Shown in pieces: positions 27,028 to 36,230 of a stretch of 64,000 bases of DNA. Each line of letters begins with the position of its first letter. Within the stretch, counting starts at the first letter, position 1. Source of the stretch: Roseovarius gaetbuli (lineage in GTDB: Bacteria > Pseudomonadota > Alphaproteobacteria > Rhodobacterales > Rhodobacteraceae); the NCBI RefSeq assembly GCF_900172365.1, contig NZ_FWFJ01000002.1:124001-188000 (forward strand), written 5' to 3'. The translations under genes and the position numbers were made by a program. The notes beneath the pieces were generated by a model that saw only the letters and a list, made by a program, of their open reading frames with translations, made no database searches and had not been told where the DNA came from.

Positions 27028-27333
27028 TCAGCCTTTCATCACGTTGACGTCTTCCACGGCGATGGTGCCGCGGTTCCGGAAGAAACAGACCAGAATGGCA
27101 AGACCGATGGCGGCCTCGGCGGCGGCCACGGTGAGCACGAAAAGCGTGAACACCTGTCCGACCAGATCGCCGAGGAAACTTGAGAAGGCCACGAAGTTGA
27201 TATTGACCGACAACAGGATCAATTCGATCGACATCAAAAGGATGATCACGTTCTTGCGGTTCAGAAACAGGCCGAAAATGCCTATCACGAATAACGCCGC
27301 CGCGACCGTTAGATAATGTTCAAGTCCGATCAT
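27028..27333 (-). CDS. nuoK: NADH-quinone oxidoreductase subunit K
   Basis: A 101-aa, three-helix subunit of the complex I membrane arm. [18 protein letters not shown] carries one conserved membrane glutamate and [16 protein letters not shown] the other. A GGAGGGACAG ribosome binding site precedes the ATG. The 94-base gap before it holds a GC hairpin and TATAAA, the largest gap in this half of the operon, so an internal promoter or processing site is conceivable. Confidence 0.96.
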   Translation of the reverse strand: MIGLEHYLTVAAALFVIGIFGLFLNRKNVIILLMSIELILLSVNINFVAFSSFLGDLVGQVFTLFVLTVAAAEAAIGLAILVCFFRNRGTIAVEDVNVMKG

Positions 27334-27427
27334 GTCTGTCCCTCCGGGCCTTGCCCGTCCGTCTTTTTTATAGGTCCCCGGTGCGGGGGGTGTGCCCCGA
27401 ACCGCTTGTCTTAATCGCGCCGTCGGC

Positions 27428-28036
27428 TCAGAGCCCCTGCCCCGGCTTCACGTCTTTAAGTTCCATCGCCTCGGCCGGATCGCGCCACATCTGGTGCAGC
27501 ACGTTCTGGCGTTTCACCTTCGGGCTGTGGCGCAGCGTCAGAACGATCGCCCCGATCATCGCCACCAAAAGAATGAGCCCGGCCAGCTGGAACAGAATGA
27601 AGTATTTGTCATAGAGCAGCAGCCCAAGCGCGGCGGTGTTTTCAATCCCGTCGGGGGCAATGGCGGCGCGCGCGCCCATCGCGCCCTCGGAGGCATCCCA
27701 GGCGCCAAGGGCAAGGCCAAGCTGCATCATCAGGATCACCCCGATCAGCAGGGCCAGCGGCATGTATTTCGCCATTTCCGCCTTGAGCTCGGCGAAGTCG
27801 ACGTCAAGCATCATCACCACAAAAAGGAACAGAACCGCGACCGCGCCCACATAGACGATGATCAAAAGCATCGCCACGAATTCGGCGCCAAGCAGCACGA
27901 ACAGACCCGCCGCAGAGATAAAGGACAGGATCAGCCACAGAACCGAATGCACCGGGTTCCGGCTGATCACGGTGAACAGCCCCCCGATCAGCAAGGAGAC
28001 CGCAAACAGATAAAAGGCCATGGCCGCAATCGTCAT
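27428..28036 (-). CDS. nuoJ: NADH-quinone oxidoreductase subunit J
   Basis: A 202-aa, five-helix complex I subunit. [28 protein letters not shown] is the signature segment, containing the pi-bulge helix involved in coupling. It overlaps the carboxymuconolactone decarboxylase-like gene by 4 bases (ATGA), so it depends on translation of that inserted gene. Confidence 0.96.
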   Translation of the reverse strand: MTIAAMAFYLFAVSLLIGGLFTVISRNPVHSVLWLILSFISAAGLFVLLGAEFVAMLLIIVYVGAVAVLFLFVVMMLDVDFAELKAEMAKYMPLALLIGVILMMQLGLALGAWDASEGAMGARAAIAPDGIENTAALGLLLYDKYFILFQLAGLILLVAMIGAIVLTLRHSPKVKRQNVLHQMWRDPAEAMELKDVKPGQGL

Positions 28037-28446
28037 TTGTCATTTCCTTTTTCTTCGCTCTCATCCATCACCTCGCGCGCGAAATCCATCGCGCGGGTCA
28101 TCGACGGAATACCGGCAAACATCGACATCTGTGCGATGGTTTCGGCGATCTCTTCCTTGGTGGCCCCGGCCTCTAGCGCGTGGCGCACGGTCAGGCGGAT
28201 TTGCGTATCGCTCTGCGCGCCCAGCATGGTCAGCCCGGCCAGCGTCAGCAACAGCCGGGTCTTGGCGTCAAGCCCGTCCTTGCTTGCGCCCTTGCCGAAA
28301 CTCATTTCCATGAATTCCTTGGGCATTGTCGGCCAGAGCTTTTCAAACCCCTTCGGCGAAAAGGATTCGAGCGCGGGGTTCATGGCCTTGGCCATTTCCT
28401 GCGCCTGGTTCATCATCATTTCAAAGGGGTTTTTTGGATCGGTCAT
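28033..28446 (-). CDS. Carboxymuconolactone decarboxylase family protein inside the nuo operon
   Basis: A 137-aa all-helical protein with a CMD/AhpD-like domain (about residues 50-130: [42 protein letters not shown]). The redox CxxC of AhpD is absent, so it is closer to the gamma-carboxymuconolactone decarboxylase type; the histidine of VRHALEAG is kept. The N-terminus has a 45-residue Met-rich extension. It overlaps nuoI upstream and nuoJ downstream by 4 bases each. A role in complex I assembly or quinone-related chemistry is guesswork; the fixed placement is the only hint. Confidence 0.85.
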   Translation of the reverse strand: MTDPKNPFEMMMNQAQEMAKAMNPALESFSPKGFEKLWPTMPKEFMEMSFGKGASKDGLDAKTRLLLTLAGLTMLGAQSDTQIRLTVRHALEAGATKEEIAETIAQMSMFAGIPSMTRAMDFAREVMDESEEKGNDK

Positions 28447-28937
28447 CTGTAAGGTGCATCCATTTCAAGGTTGCGGGCAATCTCGGCTTCCCAACGGTCA
28501 CCGTTGGCCAAGAGGCGGGACTTGTCGTAAAACAGCTCTTCGCGGGTCTCGGTGGCAAATTCGAAATTCGGCCCCTCGACGATGGCATCCACCGGGCAAG
28601 CCTCCTGGCAGAAGCCGCAATAGATGCATTTGGTCATGTCGATGTCATAACGCGTCGTGCGGCGCGATCCGTCATCGCGGGGTTCGGCGTCGATGGTGAT
28701 CGCCTGCGCCGGGCAAATCGCCTCGCAGAGTTTGCAGGCGATACAGCGCTCTTCACCATTGGCATAGCGGCGCAGCGCGTGTTCGCCGCGAAAGCGCGGG
28801 GAAAGCGGGCCCTTCTCATGCGGATAGTTCAGCGTCGCCTTGGGCGCGAAAAAGTATTTCAGCCCAAGCTGAAACCCTTTGATAAAGTCCGAGAGCAGGA
28901 AATACCCCGCCGCGCGTCCGTAATCTATCTTTGCCAT
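28443..28937 (-). CDS. nuoI: NADH-quinone oxidoreductase subunit I
   Basis: A 164-aa subunit holding two [4Fe-4S] clusters (N6a, N6b). The ligands are Cys65/68/71/75 ([11 protein letters not shown]) and Cys104/107/110/114 ([11 protein letters not shown]). It passes electrons towards NuoB and quinone. The RBS AGGAG lies inside the end of the 48-codon ORF upstream. It overlaps the CMD-like gene by 4 bases. Confidence 0.97.
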   Translation of the reverse strand: MAKIDYGRAAGYFLLSDFIKGFQLGLKYFFAPKATLNYPHEKGPLSPRFRGEHALRRYANGEERCIACKLCEAICPAQAITIDAEPRDDGSRRTTRYDIDMTKCIYCGFCQEACPVDAIVEGPNFEFATETREELFYDKSRLLANGDRWEAEIARNLEMDAPYR

Positions 28938-28940
28938 GGA

Positions 28941-29087
28941 TCAGCTCCTAACGTCTTGCAGACGGGTCTTGCCCGCGTTTTCAAGGCCATGCAATCGCGT
29001 GCAGACATCTTGCGCGTCGGCAAGAAATCCGACGATGGCCTTGTTTGAGCCTGCACAAAGGATGAGTTCGACCTTACATTCCATCAT
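28941..29087 (-). CDS. Candidate 48-aa protein between nuoH and nuoI
   Basis: A 48-codon frame that starts at ATG 29087 in a TGATG overlap with the nuoH stop and ends with TGA at 28941-28943, three bases before the nuoI ATG. The product starts [19 protein letters not shown] and continues with an amphipathic Arg/Lys-rich second half (CTRLHGLENAGKTRLQDVRS). It fills the whole nuoH-nuoI gap, and its end overlaps the nuoI RBS, which suggests translational coupling. I recognise no family. It could instead be chance, as one short frame in GC-rich DNA is not rare. Confidence 0.5.
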   Translation of the reverse strand: MMECKVELILCAGSNKAIVGFLADAQDVCTRLHGLENAGKTRLQDVRS

Positions 29088-30124
29088 CAGCCGCCAATCG
29101 CCCAACGGGCCCAGAAGCCGCCGAGTACTTCGAATTTTGCAAGGAACGACACGATCACAACCCAGCCGATGCTCATCGGGAGGAACACTTTCCAGCCGAT
29201 CCGCATGAGTTGGTCATAGCGGTAGCGCGGCGTGATCGCCTTGACCATCGCGAAGATGAAGAAGAAAAACGCCATCTTGCCGATCATCCAGAGCACGCCG
29301 TCGGGCAGGCCCGGAATGGGCGAGAGCCAGCCACCGAAGAACAACAGGCTCATCAGCGCGCACATCAGGAAGATGGCGATATATTCACCGGCCATGAACA
29401 GCAGGAAGGGCGTGCTGGAATATTCCACCTGATAGCCGGCCACCAGTTCTGATTCCGCCTCGGGAAGGTCGAACGGCGGGCGGTTGGTCTCGGCCAAAGC
29501 GCTGATGAAGAACAGGAAAACCATCGGGAAATGCGGCAGCCAGTACCAGCCGAAAAAGCCATATCCGGTGTCCTGCGCGCGCACGATTTCGCCAAAGTTG
29601 AGCGAGCCGGTCGAGATGATAATTCCGATGATGATCAGACCGAGGCTGACCTCATAGGAAATCATCTGCGCCGCCGAGCGCAACGAGCCAAGGAACGGGT
29701 ACTTCGAGTTGCTGGCCCAGCCCCCCATGATCACGCCGTAGACCTCAAGCGAGGAGACCGCGAAGACGAAAAGCACCGCCACGTTGATATCCGACAGCAC
29801 CCAGCCGTCGTTGAACGGAATGACCGCCCAGGCCAGGATCGCCAGAACGAAGCTCGTCATCGGCGCCAGCATGAACACAGCCTTGTCGGCGCCGGCGGGC
29901 ACCACGATTTCCTTGACGACGTATTTCAGAGCATCCGCCACCGATTGCAGGATGCCAAAGGCCCCCACCACGTTGGGCCCGCGCCGCATCTGCACCGCCG
30001 CCCAGATCTTGCGGTCGCCGTAAACCAGGAACAACAACGAGATCATGACGAAGGCCACGACGGCCAGACATTGCGCCACGATCAGCACTGCGATCCCAAG
30101 CGGGGTTGTAAAGAATTCAGACAT
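29087..30124 (-). CDS. nuoH: NADH-quinone oxidoreductase subunit H
   Basis: A 345-aa membrane subunit at the quinone-binding junction of complex I. The quinone-site loops [18 protein letters not shown] and [27 protein letters not shown] are intact. Start ATG 30124 ([10 protein letters not shown]) was chosen since the upstream in-frame ATG overlaps the lipoprotein gene. The protein has eight helices. The stop overlaps the ATG of the 48-codon ORF. Confidence 0.97.
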   Translation of the reverse strand: MSEFFTTPLGIAVLIVAQCLAVVAFVMISLLFLVYGDRKIWAAVQMRRGPNVVGAFGILQSVADALKYVVKEIVVPAGADKAVFMLAPMTSFVLAILAWAVIPFNDGWVLSDINVAVLFVFAVSSLEVYGVIMGGWASNSKYPFLGSLRSAAQMISYEVSLGLIIIGIIISTGSLNFGEIVRAQDTGYGFFGWYWLPHFPMVFLFFISALAETNRPPFDLPEAESELVAGYQVEYSSTPFLLFMAGEYIAIFLMCALMSLLFFGGWLSPIPGLPDGVLWMIGKMAFFFFIFAMVKAITPRYRYDQLMRIGWKVFLPMSIGWVVIVSFLAKFEVLGGFWARWAIGG

Positions 30125-30131
30125 CAGGCCC

Positions 30132-30539
30132 TCACACCATCGGTATTCCATTTTCCGCACAATTGGCGGCGACGACTTCGGCGTCGATTGTCTTTAAGCC
30201 TCGGGGCAATGCCGCCGAGATGGTATAAATCGCATCGCCGCGCCAGACGCCACCCTCTTCGGCCAGATTCGTGCGCAGATGGCGCGCAAATCCATATCCG
30301 CGGATCAAAGCGTATTGCGCCGCGGCGCATTCGGCGTAGCGATCGACATCCTCGCGGCCACGCGCACCGCGCATGCTCACGTGGAAATTCACCAGATCGC
30401 CATCCAAAAGCCGCGTCTCAACCCCACTGTAATCGGGTTGAAACGCGGCGGCATTGCCTGCGCCGGCCTCGGCGCAGCCACTCAGCCCCCCCAAAAGGGA
30501 GAGCGCCACAGGCGTTATGATGCCCGCGCGCATCTTCAC
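30132..30539 (-). CDS. Predicted lipoprotein of unknown function in the nuo operon
   Basis: A 135-aa protein with a lipoprotein signal (lipobox LSGC, acylated Cys at about residue 22), so probably anchored on the periplasmic side. Two further cysteines sit in the mature part ([11 protein letters not shown] and AANCAENG) and may pair. No family recognised. The start is either GTG 30539, overlapping the nuoG stop as GTGA, or ATG 30533. It ends 7 bases before nuoH. Confidence 0.75.
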   Translation of the reverse strand: MKMRAGIITPVALSLLGGLSGCAEAGAGNAAAFQPDYSGVETRLLDGDLVNFHVSMRGARGREDVDRYAECAAAQYALIRGYGFARHLRTNLAEEGGVWRGDAIYTISAALPRGLKTIDAEVVAANCAENGIPMV

Positions 30540-32524
30540 TCTGCGGCCAGCGGGCTTGCGGCCCGTGCTTTGGCATTAGCGCTCAGCGTGCCCATCACCT
30601 CGCTTGCGCGCGCAATCGGGTTGCTGAGATAGAAATCCGACACGGCGGTGCGGAAATCGGCCTTTCCAAGCTTGGCCTTGGCCAGCGGCGCCCAGTCGTT
30701 TTCCGGCACCTTGTCGATCTTCTTGAGATGCTGCACCTCGGCCACCAGAGCCTTGCGCAGTTGCGCGATGCTGTCATAGCCAAGCACCGCTCCGATTTCA
30801 CCCGACAACGCGCGCAGCACGGCCCAGTTTTCCTTGGCCTCGCCTGGCGCAAACCCGGCACGCAGCGCCAGTTGCGGGCGCCCTTCTGTATTGACGAACA
30901 GGCCCTGTTCCTCGGTATAGGCGGCCCCCGGCAGGATCACATCGGCGCGATGCGCGCCGCGATCGCCATGGCTTCCCTGATAGATCACGAACGGCCCGGC
31001 GGCGATCTCAACCTCATCGGCGCCAAGGTTATAGACCACATCAGCACCCTCAATGGCGGCCTCAAGACCACCCTCTGTCACTGCGCCCACATCCATCGCG
31101 CCCACACGGGCGGCGGCAGTGTGCAGCACTAGCATCCGGCCCGAAAGCGCCATGGCCGCGGCCAGAACCGCCTCGCCGTCCGCCTCGCGCAAAGCGCCCT
31201 GACCGACGATCACGATTGCGTCCTCGGGAACGTTCAAGACGTCAAGCGCGGCGCGGTCGGTGCCGACATGGGTATACTCAAAGGTCAGGTCGATCTTGGG
31301 GCCGACAACGGTGACATCGGCGCCATTGATCCAGGCACGGCGCATTCGGGCGTTGAAAACCGGCGCCTCGACCACCGGATCGGTGCCGATCAGAACGATA
31401 TTCTTTGCACTATCAAGGTCTTCGATGGCCACATTGCCGACATAGGCGCTGCGGTTTCCGATGGGCAAGCGGGCCTTGTCGGTGCGGCATTCAACCTGTC
31501 CGCCCTGCCCCTCGACCAGTTGCTTGAGCGCAAAGGCCGCCTCGACCGGCACCAGATCACCGACCAGACCGGCCAGTTTCCTCGCGCCCTTGATCGCATC
31601 CGACGCCTTGGCAAGCGCTTCGCCCCATGTGGCCGGGCGCAGCTTGCCGTTCTCGCGAATATAGGGCTTGTCCAGACGCTGACGGCGCAGACCGTCCCAG
31701 ACAAAGCGGGTCTTGTCGGAAATCCATTCCTCGTTCACGCCGTCATGGTTGCGCGGCAGGATGCGCATCACTTCGCGGCCCTTGCAATCAACCCGGATAT
31801 TGCTGCCGAGGGCATCCATCACGTCGATGGTCTCGGTCTTGGTCAGCTCCCACGGGCGGGCGGTGAAGGCGTAGGGTTTGCTCACAAGCGCGCCAACCGG
31901 GCAAAGGTCGATGATATTGCCCTGAATGTTGCTGTTGAGGGTCTGGCCCAGATAGCTTGTGATCTCGGCGTCTTCGCCGCGACCGGTCTGGCCCATCTGC
32001 ATGATGCCGGCCACCTCGGAGGTAAAGCGCACACAACGGGTGCAGGAAATGCAGCGCGTCATGTGGGTTTCGACCAGCGGGCCAAGATCAAGATCTTCGC
32101 TGGCGCGTTTGGGCTCGCGATAGCGGCTGAAGTCGACGCCATAGGCCATCGCCTGATCCTGAAGATCGCATTCGCCGCCCTGATCGCAGATCGGGCAATC
32201 CAGCGGGTGGTTGATCAGCAGGAATTCCATCACGCCTTCGCGCGCCTTCTTGACCATCGGGCTGTTGGTTTTCACCACCGGCGGCTGGCCTTCTGGGCCG
32301 GGGCGCAAGTCCTTGACCTGCATGGCACAGCTGGCCGCCGGTTTGGGCGGCCCGCCGACGACCTCGACCAGACACATCCGGCAGTTGCCGGCAATCGACA
32401 GCCGCTCGTGATAGCAAAAGCGCGGCACTTCAACGCCAGCGACCTCACAGGCCTGGATCAGGGTCATTGCCCCTTCTACCTCGATCTCCCGATCGTCGAT
32501 GATGATCTTGCGTAGGTCAGACAT
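30536..32524 (-). CDS. nuoG: NADH-quinone oxidoreductase subunit G
   Basis: A 662-aa peripheral-arm subunit. The N-terminal [2Fe-2S] domain has Cys37/48/51/66 ([20 protein letters not shown]...SC); then the His-containing [4Fe-4S] domain ([20 protein letters not shown]), two-cluster [10 protein letters not shown] and the degenerate molybdopterin-oxidoreductase domain. It channels electrons from NuoF to NuoI. It ends in AAE-stop with the downstream lipoprotein GTG overlapping. It begins 6 bases after the DUF5333 gene. Confidence 0.97.
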   Translation of the reverse strand: MSDLRKIIIDDREIEVEGAMTLIQACEVAGVEVPRFCYHERLSIAGNCRMCLVEVVGGPPKPAASCAMQVKDLRPGPEGQPPVVKTNSPMVKKAREGVMEFLLINHPLDCPICDQGGECDLQDQAMAYGVDFSRYREPKRASEDLDLGPLVETHMTRCISCTRCVRFTSEVAGIMQMGQTGRGEDAEITSYLGQTLNSNIQGNIIDLCPVGALVSKPYAFTARPWELTKTETIDVMDALGSNIRVDCKGREVMRILPRNHDGVNEEWISDKTRFVWDGLRRQRLDKPYIRENGKLRPATWGEALAKASDAIKGARKLAGLVGDLVPVEAAFALKQLVEGQGGQVECRTDKARLPIGNRSAYVGNVAIEDLDSAKNIVLIGTDPVVEAPVFNARMRRAWINGADVTVVGPKIDLTFEYTHVGTDRAALDVLNVPEDAIVIVGQGALREADGEAVLAAAMALSGRMLVLHTAAARVGAMDVGAVTEGGLEAAIEGADVVYNLGADEVEIAAGPFVIYQGSHGDRGAHRADVILPGAAYTEEQGLFVNTEGRPQLALRAGFAPGEAKENWAVLRALSGEIGAVLGYDSIAQLRKALVAEVQHLKKIDKVPENDWAPLAKAKLGKADFRTAVSDFYLSNPIARASEVMGTLSANAKARAASPLAAE

Positions 32525-32530
32525 CTGTTC

Positions 32531-32959
32531 TCACTTTGCTTTCAGAAGAACCCCGATCCTGCTGGAGCGTGCAATCTCGCCATGGCCGAGTGTGCAGAGC
32601 GCCGCCGGATCGGACGGGTTCAGTCCTTTGGATTTTACGTATTTCTCGCCGCGCGCACGCATGCGTGCCTTTTCATCGCGGCTCCGGACATAGGCCCGGA
32701 TTTCGGTATCGCTATAGCCCAGGTCACGGGCCTGCCCGCGCAGATCATAAAGAACCGACAAGCCCTTCAAGGTGCGCGGGTCGATTTCGGGGCATTTGTC
32801 GCTGATCTCGATGGCAAGCGCCACCCAGAGCATCGCGTCGTCAATCTGGCTGACCTCGCGCAGCGGCGGCTTGCCGCTACTGGCCATCGCAACCGAAGTT
32901 GTCCCGGCAAGCGCGCTGGTCGTGCCAAGGGCAAGACAAAGGGTAAGGATCATACGCAT
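32531..32959 (-). CDS. DUF5333 family secreted protein
   Basis: A 142-aa protein with a Sec signal peptide (MRMILTLCLALGTTSALA) and a mature domain matching DUF5333, a family I know mainly from Rhodobacterales. It contains two cysteines (SDKCPEIDP and AALCTLGHG) that could form a disulphide. It lies between a lipoprotein gene and nuoG in the complex I operon. Function unknown; location suggests a periplasmic or assembly role tied to respiration. Confidence 0.8.
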   Translation of the reverse strand: MRMILTLCLALGTTSALAGTTSVAMASSGKPPLREVSQIDDAMLWVALAIEISDKCPEIDPRTLKGLSVLYDLRGQARDLGYSDTEIRAYVRSRDEKARMRARGEKYVKSKGLNPSDPAALCTLGHGEIARSSRIGVLLKAK

Positions 32960-33006
32960 GGGATATCTCCTCTCATATCAGATCCGGGTCGCGCACCACT
33001 TGCGCG

Positions 33007-33027
33007 CCCATCTGCAATGCAGATGGG
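33007..33027 (-). other. Hairpin in the longest internal gap of the nuo operon
   Basis: CCCATCT (33007-33013) pairs with AGATGGG (33021-33027) around GCAATGC, whose ends can pair further. It lies in the 124-base gap between the lipoprotein gene and the DUF5333 gene. No T-tract follows on the minus strand, so it could be an mRNA-stabilising or processing hairpin upstream of the DUF5333-nuoG segment. Confidence 0.4.
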
Positions 33028-33083
33028 TTGCGGCGTGGCTGCTATGCAATAACAAACCGCGCAAACCCCTGATATGAAAAGCA

Positions 33084-33416
33084 TTACTTCCATATAATGC
33101 ATCTACCCGTTACCGAAACCGTATCGCCCGAACGGCCATAAACCGGGCCTTCGCCCTTGGCCACGCCCGACCATTTGATCTCGGATGTGCCGAAACTTTC
33201 CAGACAATAGCGTGTCGCCTCATGCAGGGCGGCTTTCTGCGCGCCCTCGATGCCGCGCGATGCACGGCGCACCGAGGCGGTGAAATTGCGGCGGTCTTCC
33301 TTTTCGGCCCGCGTCTTGGGCGGATAGTAATTCCCGTCGAAAATCGCGCGTTCCGAGCGCTCGGTACAGCCCGCAAGCATCAGCACCGCAAGTGTCATCA
33401 TCACCGCATGTTTCAT
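33084..33416 (-). CDS. Small lipoprotein of unknown function in the nuo operon
   Basis: A 110-aa protein starting at ATG 33416, with a lipobox LAGC (acylated Cys near residue 17) and a basic mature region (RAEKEDRRNFTASVRRASRG). Two mature cysteines (TRYCLESFG and VTGRCIIWK) may pair. No family recognised. The ATG overlaps the stop of the MAPEG gene (ATGA, 33413-33416). A frame from 33458 would start inside MAPEG and remove the signal peptide from the N-terminus. Confidence 0.75.
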   Translation of the reverse strand: MKHAVMMTLAVLMLAGCTERSERAIFDGNYYPPKTRAEKEDRRNFTASVRRASRGIEGAQKAALHEATRYCLESFGTSEIKWSGVAKGEGPVYGRSGDTVSVTGRCIIWK

Positions 33417-33841
33417 GCCAGCGCCCCCAGAATTGCCATCATCCCAAGCACCGCGCACATGATCATACCGGCCATGTAAAGGATCGAGCGCGTGCTTCCG
33501 TTCGGTTTGCCAAGCCCGCCGACATGCACCACCGCCATAATCAGGCGACTTGCAAGAAACAACGAGGCCAGCAGGTTCACCGCGAACGGGTTGGCGCCTG
33601 CCAGAATGGCCGCCACCGTCACCGCCACGAAAAAGCCCATGGTCTCGGACAGGTTAAGATAGGCGCGGTGCAACCGGTACACCCGACAGCTGTAATCGGC
33701 CGCAGGCTCCGCCCCCGGCGCAAGCCCCAGCTTCATCTTGCCGATCGCCGAGACCGGCGCCATCACCAGCCCGACAATCGCAAGGACGGCAAGCGATACG
33801 ATCGCGTGGCCATATGAACCAAAGGCGTCCATCATGCTCAC
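33413..33841 (-). CDS. MAPEG family membrane protein
   Basis: A 142-aa, four-helix membrane protein of the MAPEG group ([21 protein letters not shown] is the typical region after helix 1, with the Arg/Asn/Glu of the family). Eukaryotic MAPEG enzymes handle glutathione and eicosanoids; bacterial members are mostly of unknown function. Start is GTG 33841, overlapping the nuoF stop (GTGA), or ATG 33835. It overlaps the next lipoprotein gene by 4 bases. Confidence 0.85.
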   Translation of the reverse strand: MSMMDAFGSYGHAIVSLAVLAIVGLVMAPVSAIGKMKLGLAPGAEPAADYSCRVYRLHRAYLNLSETMGFFVAVTVAAILAGANPFAVNLLASLFLASRLIMAVVHVGGLGKPNGSTRSILYMAGMIMCAVLGMMAILGALA

Positions 33842-35133
33842 TCTGCGGCCACGGCGCTGACGCGGCCGGTGCGCTTGGATTTGATCCGGTCCTCGATTTC
33901 GTCGCGGAAGTTGCGGATCAGGCCCTGGATCGGCCAGGCCGCCGCATCGCCAAGGGCACAGATGGTGTGGCCCTCGACCTGTTTGGTCACATCCAGCAGC
34001 ATGTCGATCTCTTCAGGCTCCGCGTCGCCGCGCACCAGACGGTCCATCACCCGCATCATCCAGCCGGTGCCCTCGCGACACGGCGTGCACTGGCCACAGC
34101 TTTCGTGCTTGTAGAATTTCGACAAGCGCCAGATCGCCTTGATGATATCGGTCGACTGATCCATCACGATCACCGCCGCCGTGCCAAGGCCCGAACGCTG
34201 TTCGCGCAGGTAATCGAAATCCATGATCGCCTCGCGCATGAATTCGCCCCGGATGCAAGGCACCGACGAGCCGCCTGGAATGACCGCCTTGAGGTTATCC
34301 CAGCCACCGCGAATACCGCCGCAATGCTTTTCAATCAGCTCTTCGAAGGTGATCGACATCGCCTCTTCGACGACGCAAGGATTGTTGACGTGACCGCTGA
34401 TGGCAAAAAGCTTGGTGCCGGCGTTGTTGGGGCGACCAAAGCCCGCGAACCAGTCCGGGCCACGCCGTAGGATGGTCGGAACGACGGCAATCGATTCAAC
34501 GTTGTTGACCGTGGTAGGGCAGCCATAAAGCCCCGCGCCCGCCGGAAACGGCGGCTTCATGCGCGGCATGCCCTTCTTGCCTTCAAGGCTTTCCAGAAGC
34601 GCGGTTTCCTCGCCACAGATATAGGCGCCGGCACCGTGATGCAGGTAGATGTCGAAATCCCAGCCCGACTTGCAGGCGTTCTTGCCCACAAGACCGGCGT
34701 CATAGGCCTCGTCAATCGCGGCCTGAAGGGCCTCGCGCTCGCGGATATATTCGCCGCGAATGTAGATGTAACAGGCATGCGCCTGCATCGCGAAGGACGC
34801 GATCAGACAGCCCTCGATCAATGTATGCGGATCATGGCGCATGATCTCGCGGTCTTTACAGGTGCCGGGCTCGGATTCGTCGGCATTGACCACAAGATAG
34901 CTGGGTCGCCCGTCACTTTCCTTGGGCATGAACGACCACTTGAGCCCGGTGGGAAAGCCCGCGCCGCCCCGGCCCCGCAACCCGCTCGCCTTCATCTGGT
35001 TGACGATCCAGTCGCGCCCGTTCTGCAAAATCTTTGCCGTTCCATCCCAATGCCCCCGGGCGATCGCGCCTTTCAGGCTTCGATCGTGCATCCCGTAGAT
35101 ATTGGTAAAGATACGGTCCTGGTCCTTCAGCAT
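33838..35133 (-). CDS. nuoF: NADH-quinone oxidoreductase subunit F
   Basis: A 431-aa NADH-oxidising subunit. [16 protein letters not shown] is the NADH site, [17 protein letters not shown] and [19 protein letters not shown] form the FMN site, and [16 protein letters not shown] carries the N3 [4Fe-4S] ligands. It is the electron entry point of complex I. It lies between the DUF5337 and MAPEG genes, with a 6-base gap upstream and a 4-base overlap downstream. Confidence 0.97.
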   Translation of the reverse strand: MLKDQDRIFTNIYGMHDRSLKGAIARGHWDGTAKILQNGRDWIVNQMKASGLRGRGGAGFPTGLKWSFMPKESDGRPSYLVVNADESEPGTCKDREIMRHDPHTLIEGCLIASFAMQAHACYIYIRGEYIREREALQAAIDEAYDAGLVGKNACKSGWDFDIYLHHGAGAYICGEETALLESLEGKKGMPRMKPPFPAGAGLYGCPTTVNNVESIAVVPTILRRGPDWFAGFGRPNNAGTKLFAISGHVNNPCVVEEAMSITFEELIEKHCGGIRGGWDNLKAVIPGGSSVPCIRGEFMREAIMDFDYLREQRSGLGTAAVIVMDQSTDIIKAIWRLSKFYKHESCGQCTPCREGTGWMMRVMDRLVRGDAEPEEIDMLLDVTKQVEGHTICALGDAAAWPIQGLIRNFRDEIEDRIKSKRTGRVSAVAAE

Positions 35134-35139
35134 AAGGCT

Positions 35140-35379
35140 CTACCTCTGATTATTCTGGCGCAGCCGCCAGATTTGATAGGTCACCACCAACGCCCAAATG
35201 AGCGCGGCAATCGCGGCAAGGTCGAACAGAAAGACAAACCGCACCGGCCATCCCATCTGTCCGCCAAGCCATTGGGCGGCCATCCAGATCAGCATGGTCG
35301 CCGCAATAACCACACCAGCGGTGCGGCCTTTGCGTGCCATTTGCAGATCCTTGTCGCGCTCGCCCATCGCTTGCATCAT
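35140..35379 (-). CDS. DUF5337 small membrane protein
   Basis: A 79-aa protein with two predicted transmembrane helices (AGVVIAATMLIWMAAQWLG and VRFVFLFDLAAIAALIWALVV) and charged ends. It matches DUF5337, which I know from Rhodobacterales complex I operons. The start overlaps the stop of the 272-aa helix-hairpin-helix protein (ATGA). Function unknown. Confidence 0.8.
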   Translation of the reverse strand: MMQAMGERDKDLQMARKGRTAGVVIAATMLIWMAAQWLGGQMGWPVRFVFLFDLAAIAALIWALVVTYQIWRLRQNNQR

Positions 35380-36194
35380 CCTTCGTATACGCCGCCCTTG
35401 GCGACGCGTTTGGAAAACTCGGTCTCACCGCCAGCCGCCAAAACCTTGGCCTGTTCGACCCAGTTGTCACGGCTGACCCGGCCCTTGAACCCCTTGAGGT
35501 TCTGGTCGACCCAGGTCACTTCGTCTGCACCCCAGCCGGCGATCTGGTCAAAATGAAAAAATCCCAGCTCGTTGCACAGTATCTCAAGTTTCGGCCCGAC
35601 GCCCTTGATCTGCTTGAGATCATCGGCTTTGCCACCTTTCGGCGCGCTCAGCGCCTCGGGGCGGGTTCCGGCCCCTGCCGGTGCGTCACTTGCCGCCGGT
35701 TTCGCCTTGGCCTTGGGTGCCGCCGCGGGTTTGTCGTCTGCCTCGCCCTCATAGCGCCACTCGCCTTTGCGCGCCGAGAGTTCCTCTTCTCCGCTCAGCG
35801 TGGTGCCGGATTTCACAACCAGCACATCACTCTTGGCCTCGACGGGTGCCGGCACAGGGGCCTCTGCTACGTGGGCCACTGCGGTTGTTGCCGGATGGTC
35901 CACGAGGGCCGTGCTCTCTTCCTCGTCGGGGGCGACATAGCCGGTGACCCCGGTCACCTCTGCCATCTTCGCCTTGATGTCCTTGCCCTCGATCCCGCGA
36001 TCCTCCGGCGCGTAGCCGGTACAGATCAGCCGCGAAATCACCAGGCCGAAAAACGCCGCACAGGCCAGGCCGAGCAGCAGCGCCGCAAAAAAGCCGACCT
36101 CACCGTACGTGGCCCAAAGAACCAGCAAACCGACCAATACGGCCAATCCCCAGCAAACCAGCTGGCAGGTGCTCAGTTTCGATGTATCAGACAT
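35376..36194 (-). CDS. Membrane protein with NuoE-type C-terminal helix-hairpin-helix domain
   Basis: A 272-aa protein with two N-terminal helices (about residues 10-58, with several Cys), a variable Pro/Ala/Lys linker, and a C-terminal domain (189-272) beginning [16 protein letters not shown]. That domain is very similar to the C-terminal extension of NuoE encoded just upstream (NuoE 344-425). IKGVGPKLE is a helix-hairpin-helix motif; such proteins are often labelled flap-endonuclease-like, which is unlikely to be their function here. It sits between nuoE and the DUF5337 gene and may tether or help assemble complex I at the membrane. Confidence 0.85.
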   Translation of the reverse strand: MSDTSKLSTCQLVCWGLAVLVGLLVLWATYGEVGFFAALLLGLACAAFFGLVISRLICTGYAPEDRGIEGKDIKAKMAEVTGVTGYVAPDEEESTALVDHPATTAVAHVAEAPVPAPVEAKSDVLVVKSGTTLSGEEELSARKGEWRYEGEADDKPAAAPKAKAKPAASDAPAGAGTRPEALSAPKGGKADDLKQIKGVGPKLEILCNELGFFHFDQIAGWGADEVTWVDQNLKGFKGRVSRDNWVEQAKVLAAGGETEFSKRVAKGGVYEG

Positions 36195-36230
36195 AACAAG
36201 TTACCCCCTGTGGTTATCAAGCAGGCGCGT

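Noticed and set aside
24900-27047. A 715-codon open frame antisense to nuoL, and other long antisense frames (for example 2042-3601 minus, 5184-7058 minus, 38896-40317 plus)
   Set aside because: They mirror well-recognised genes on the opposite strand, have His/Arg/Gln-rich composition without domains, and arise from third-position GC bias.
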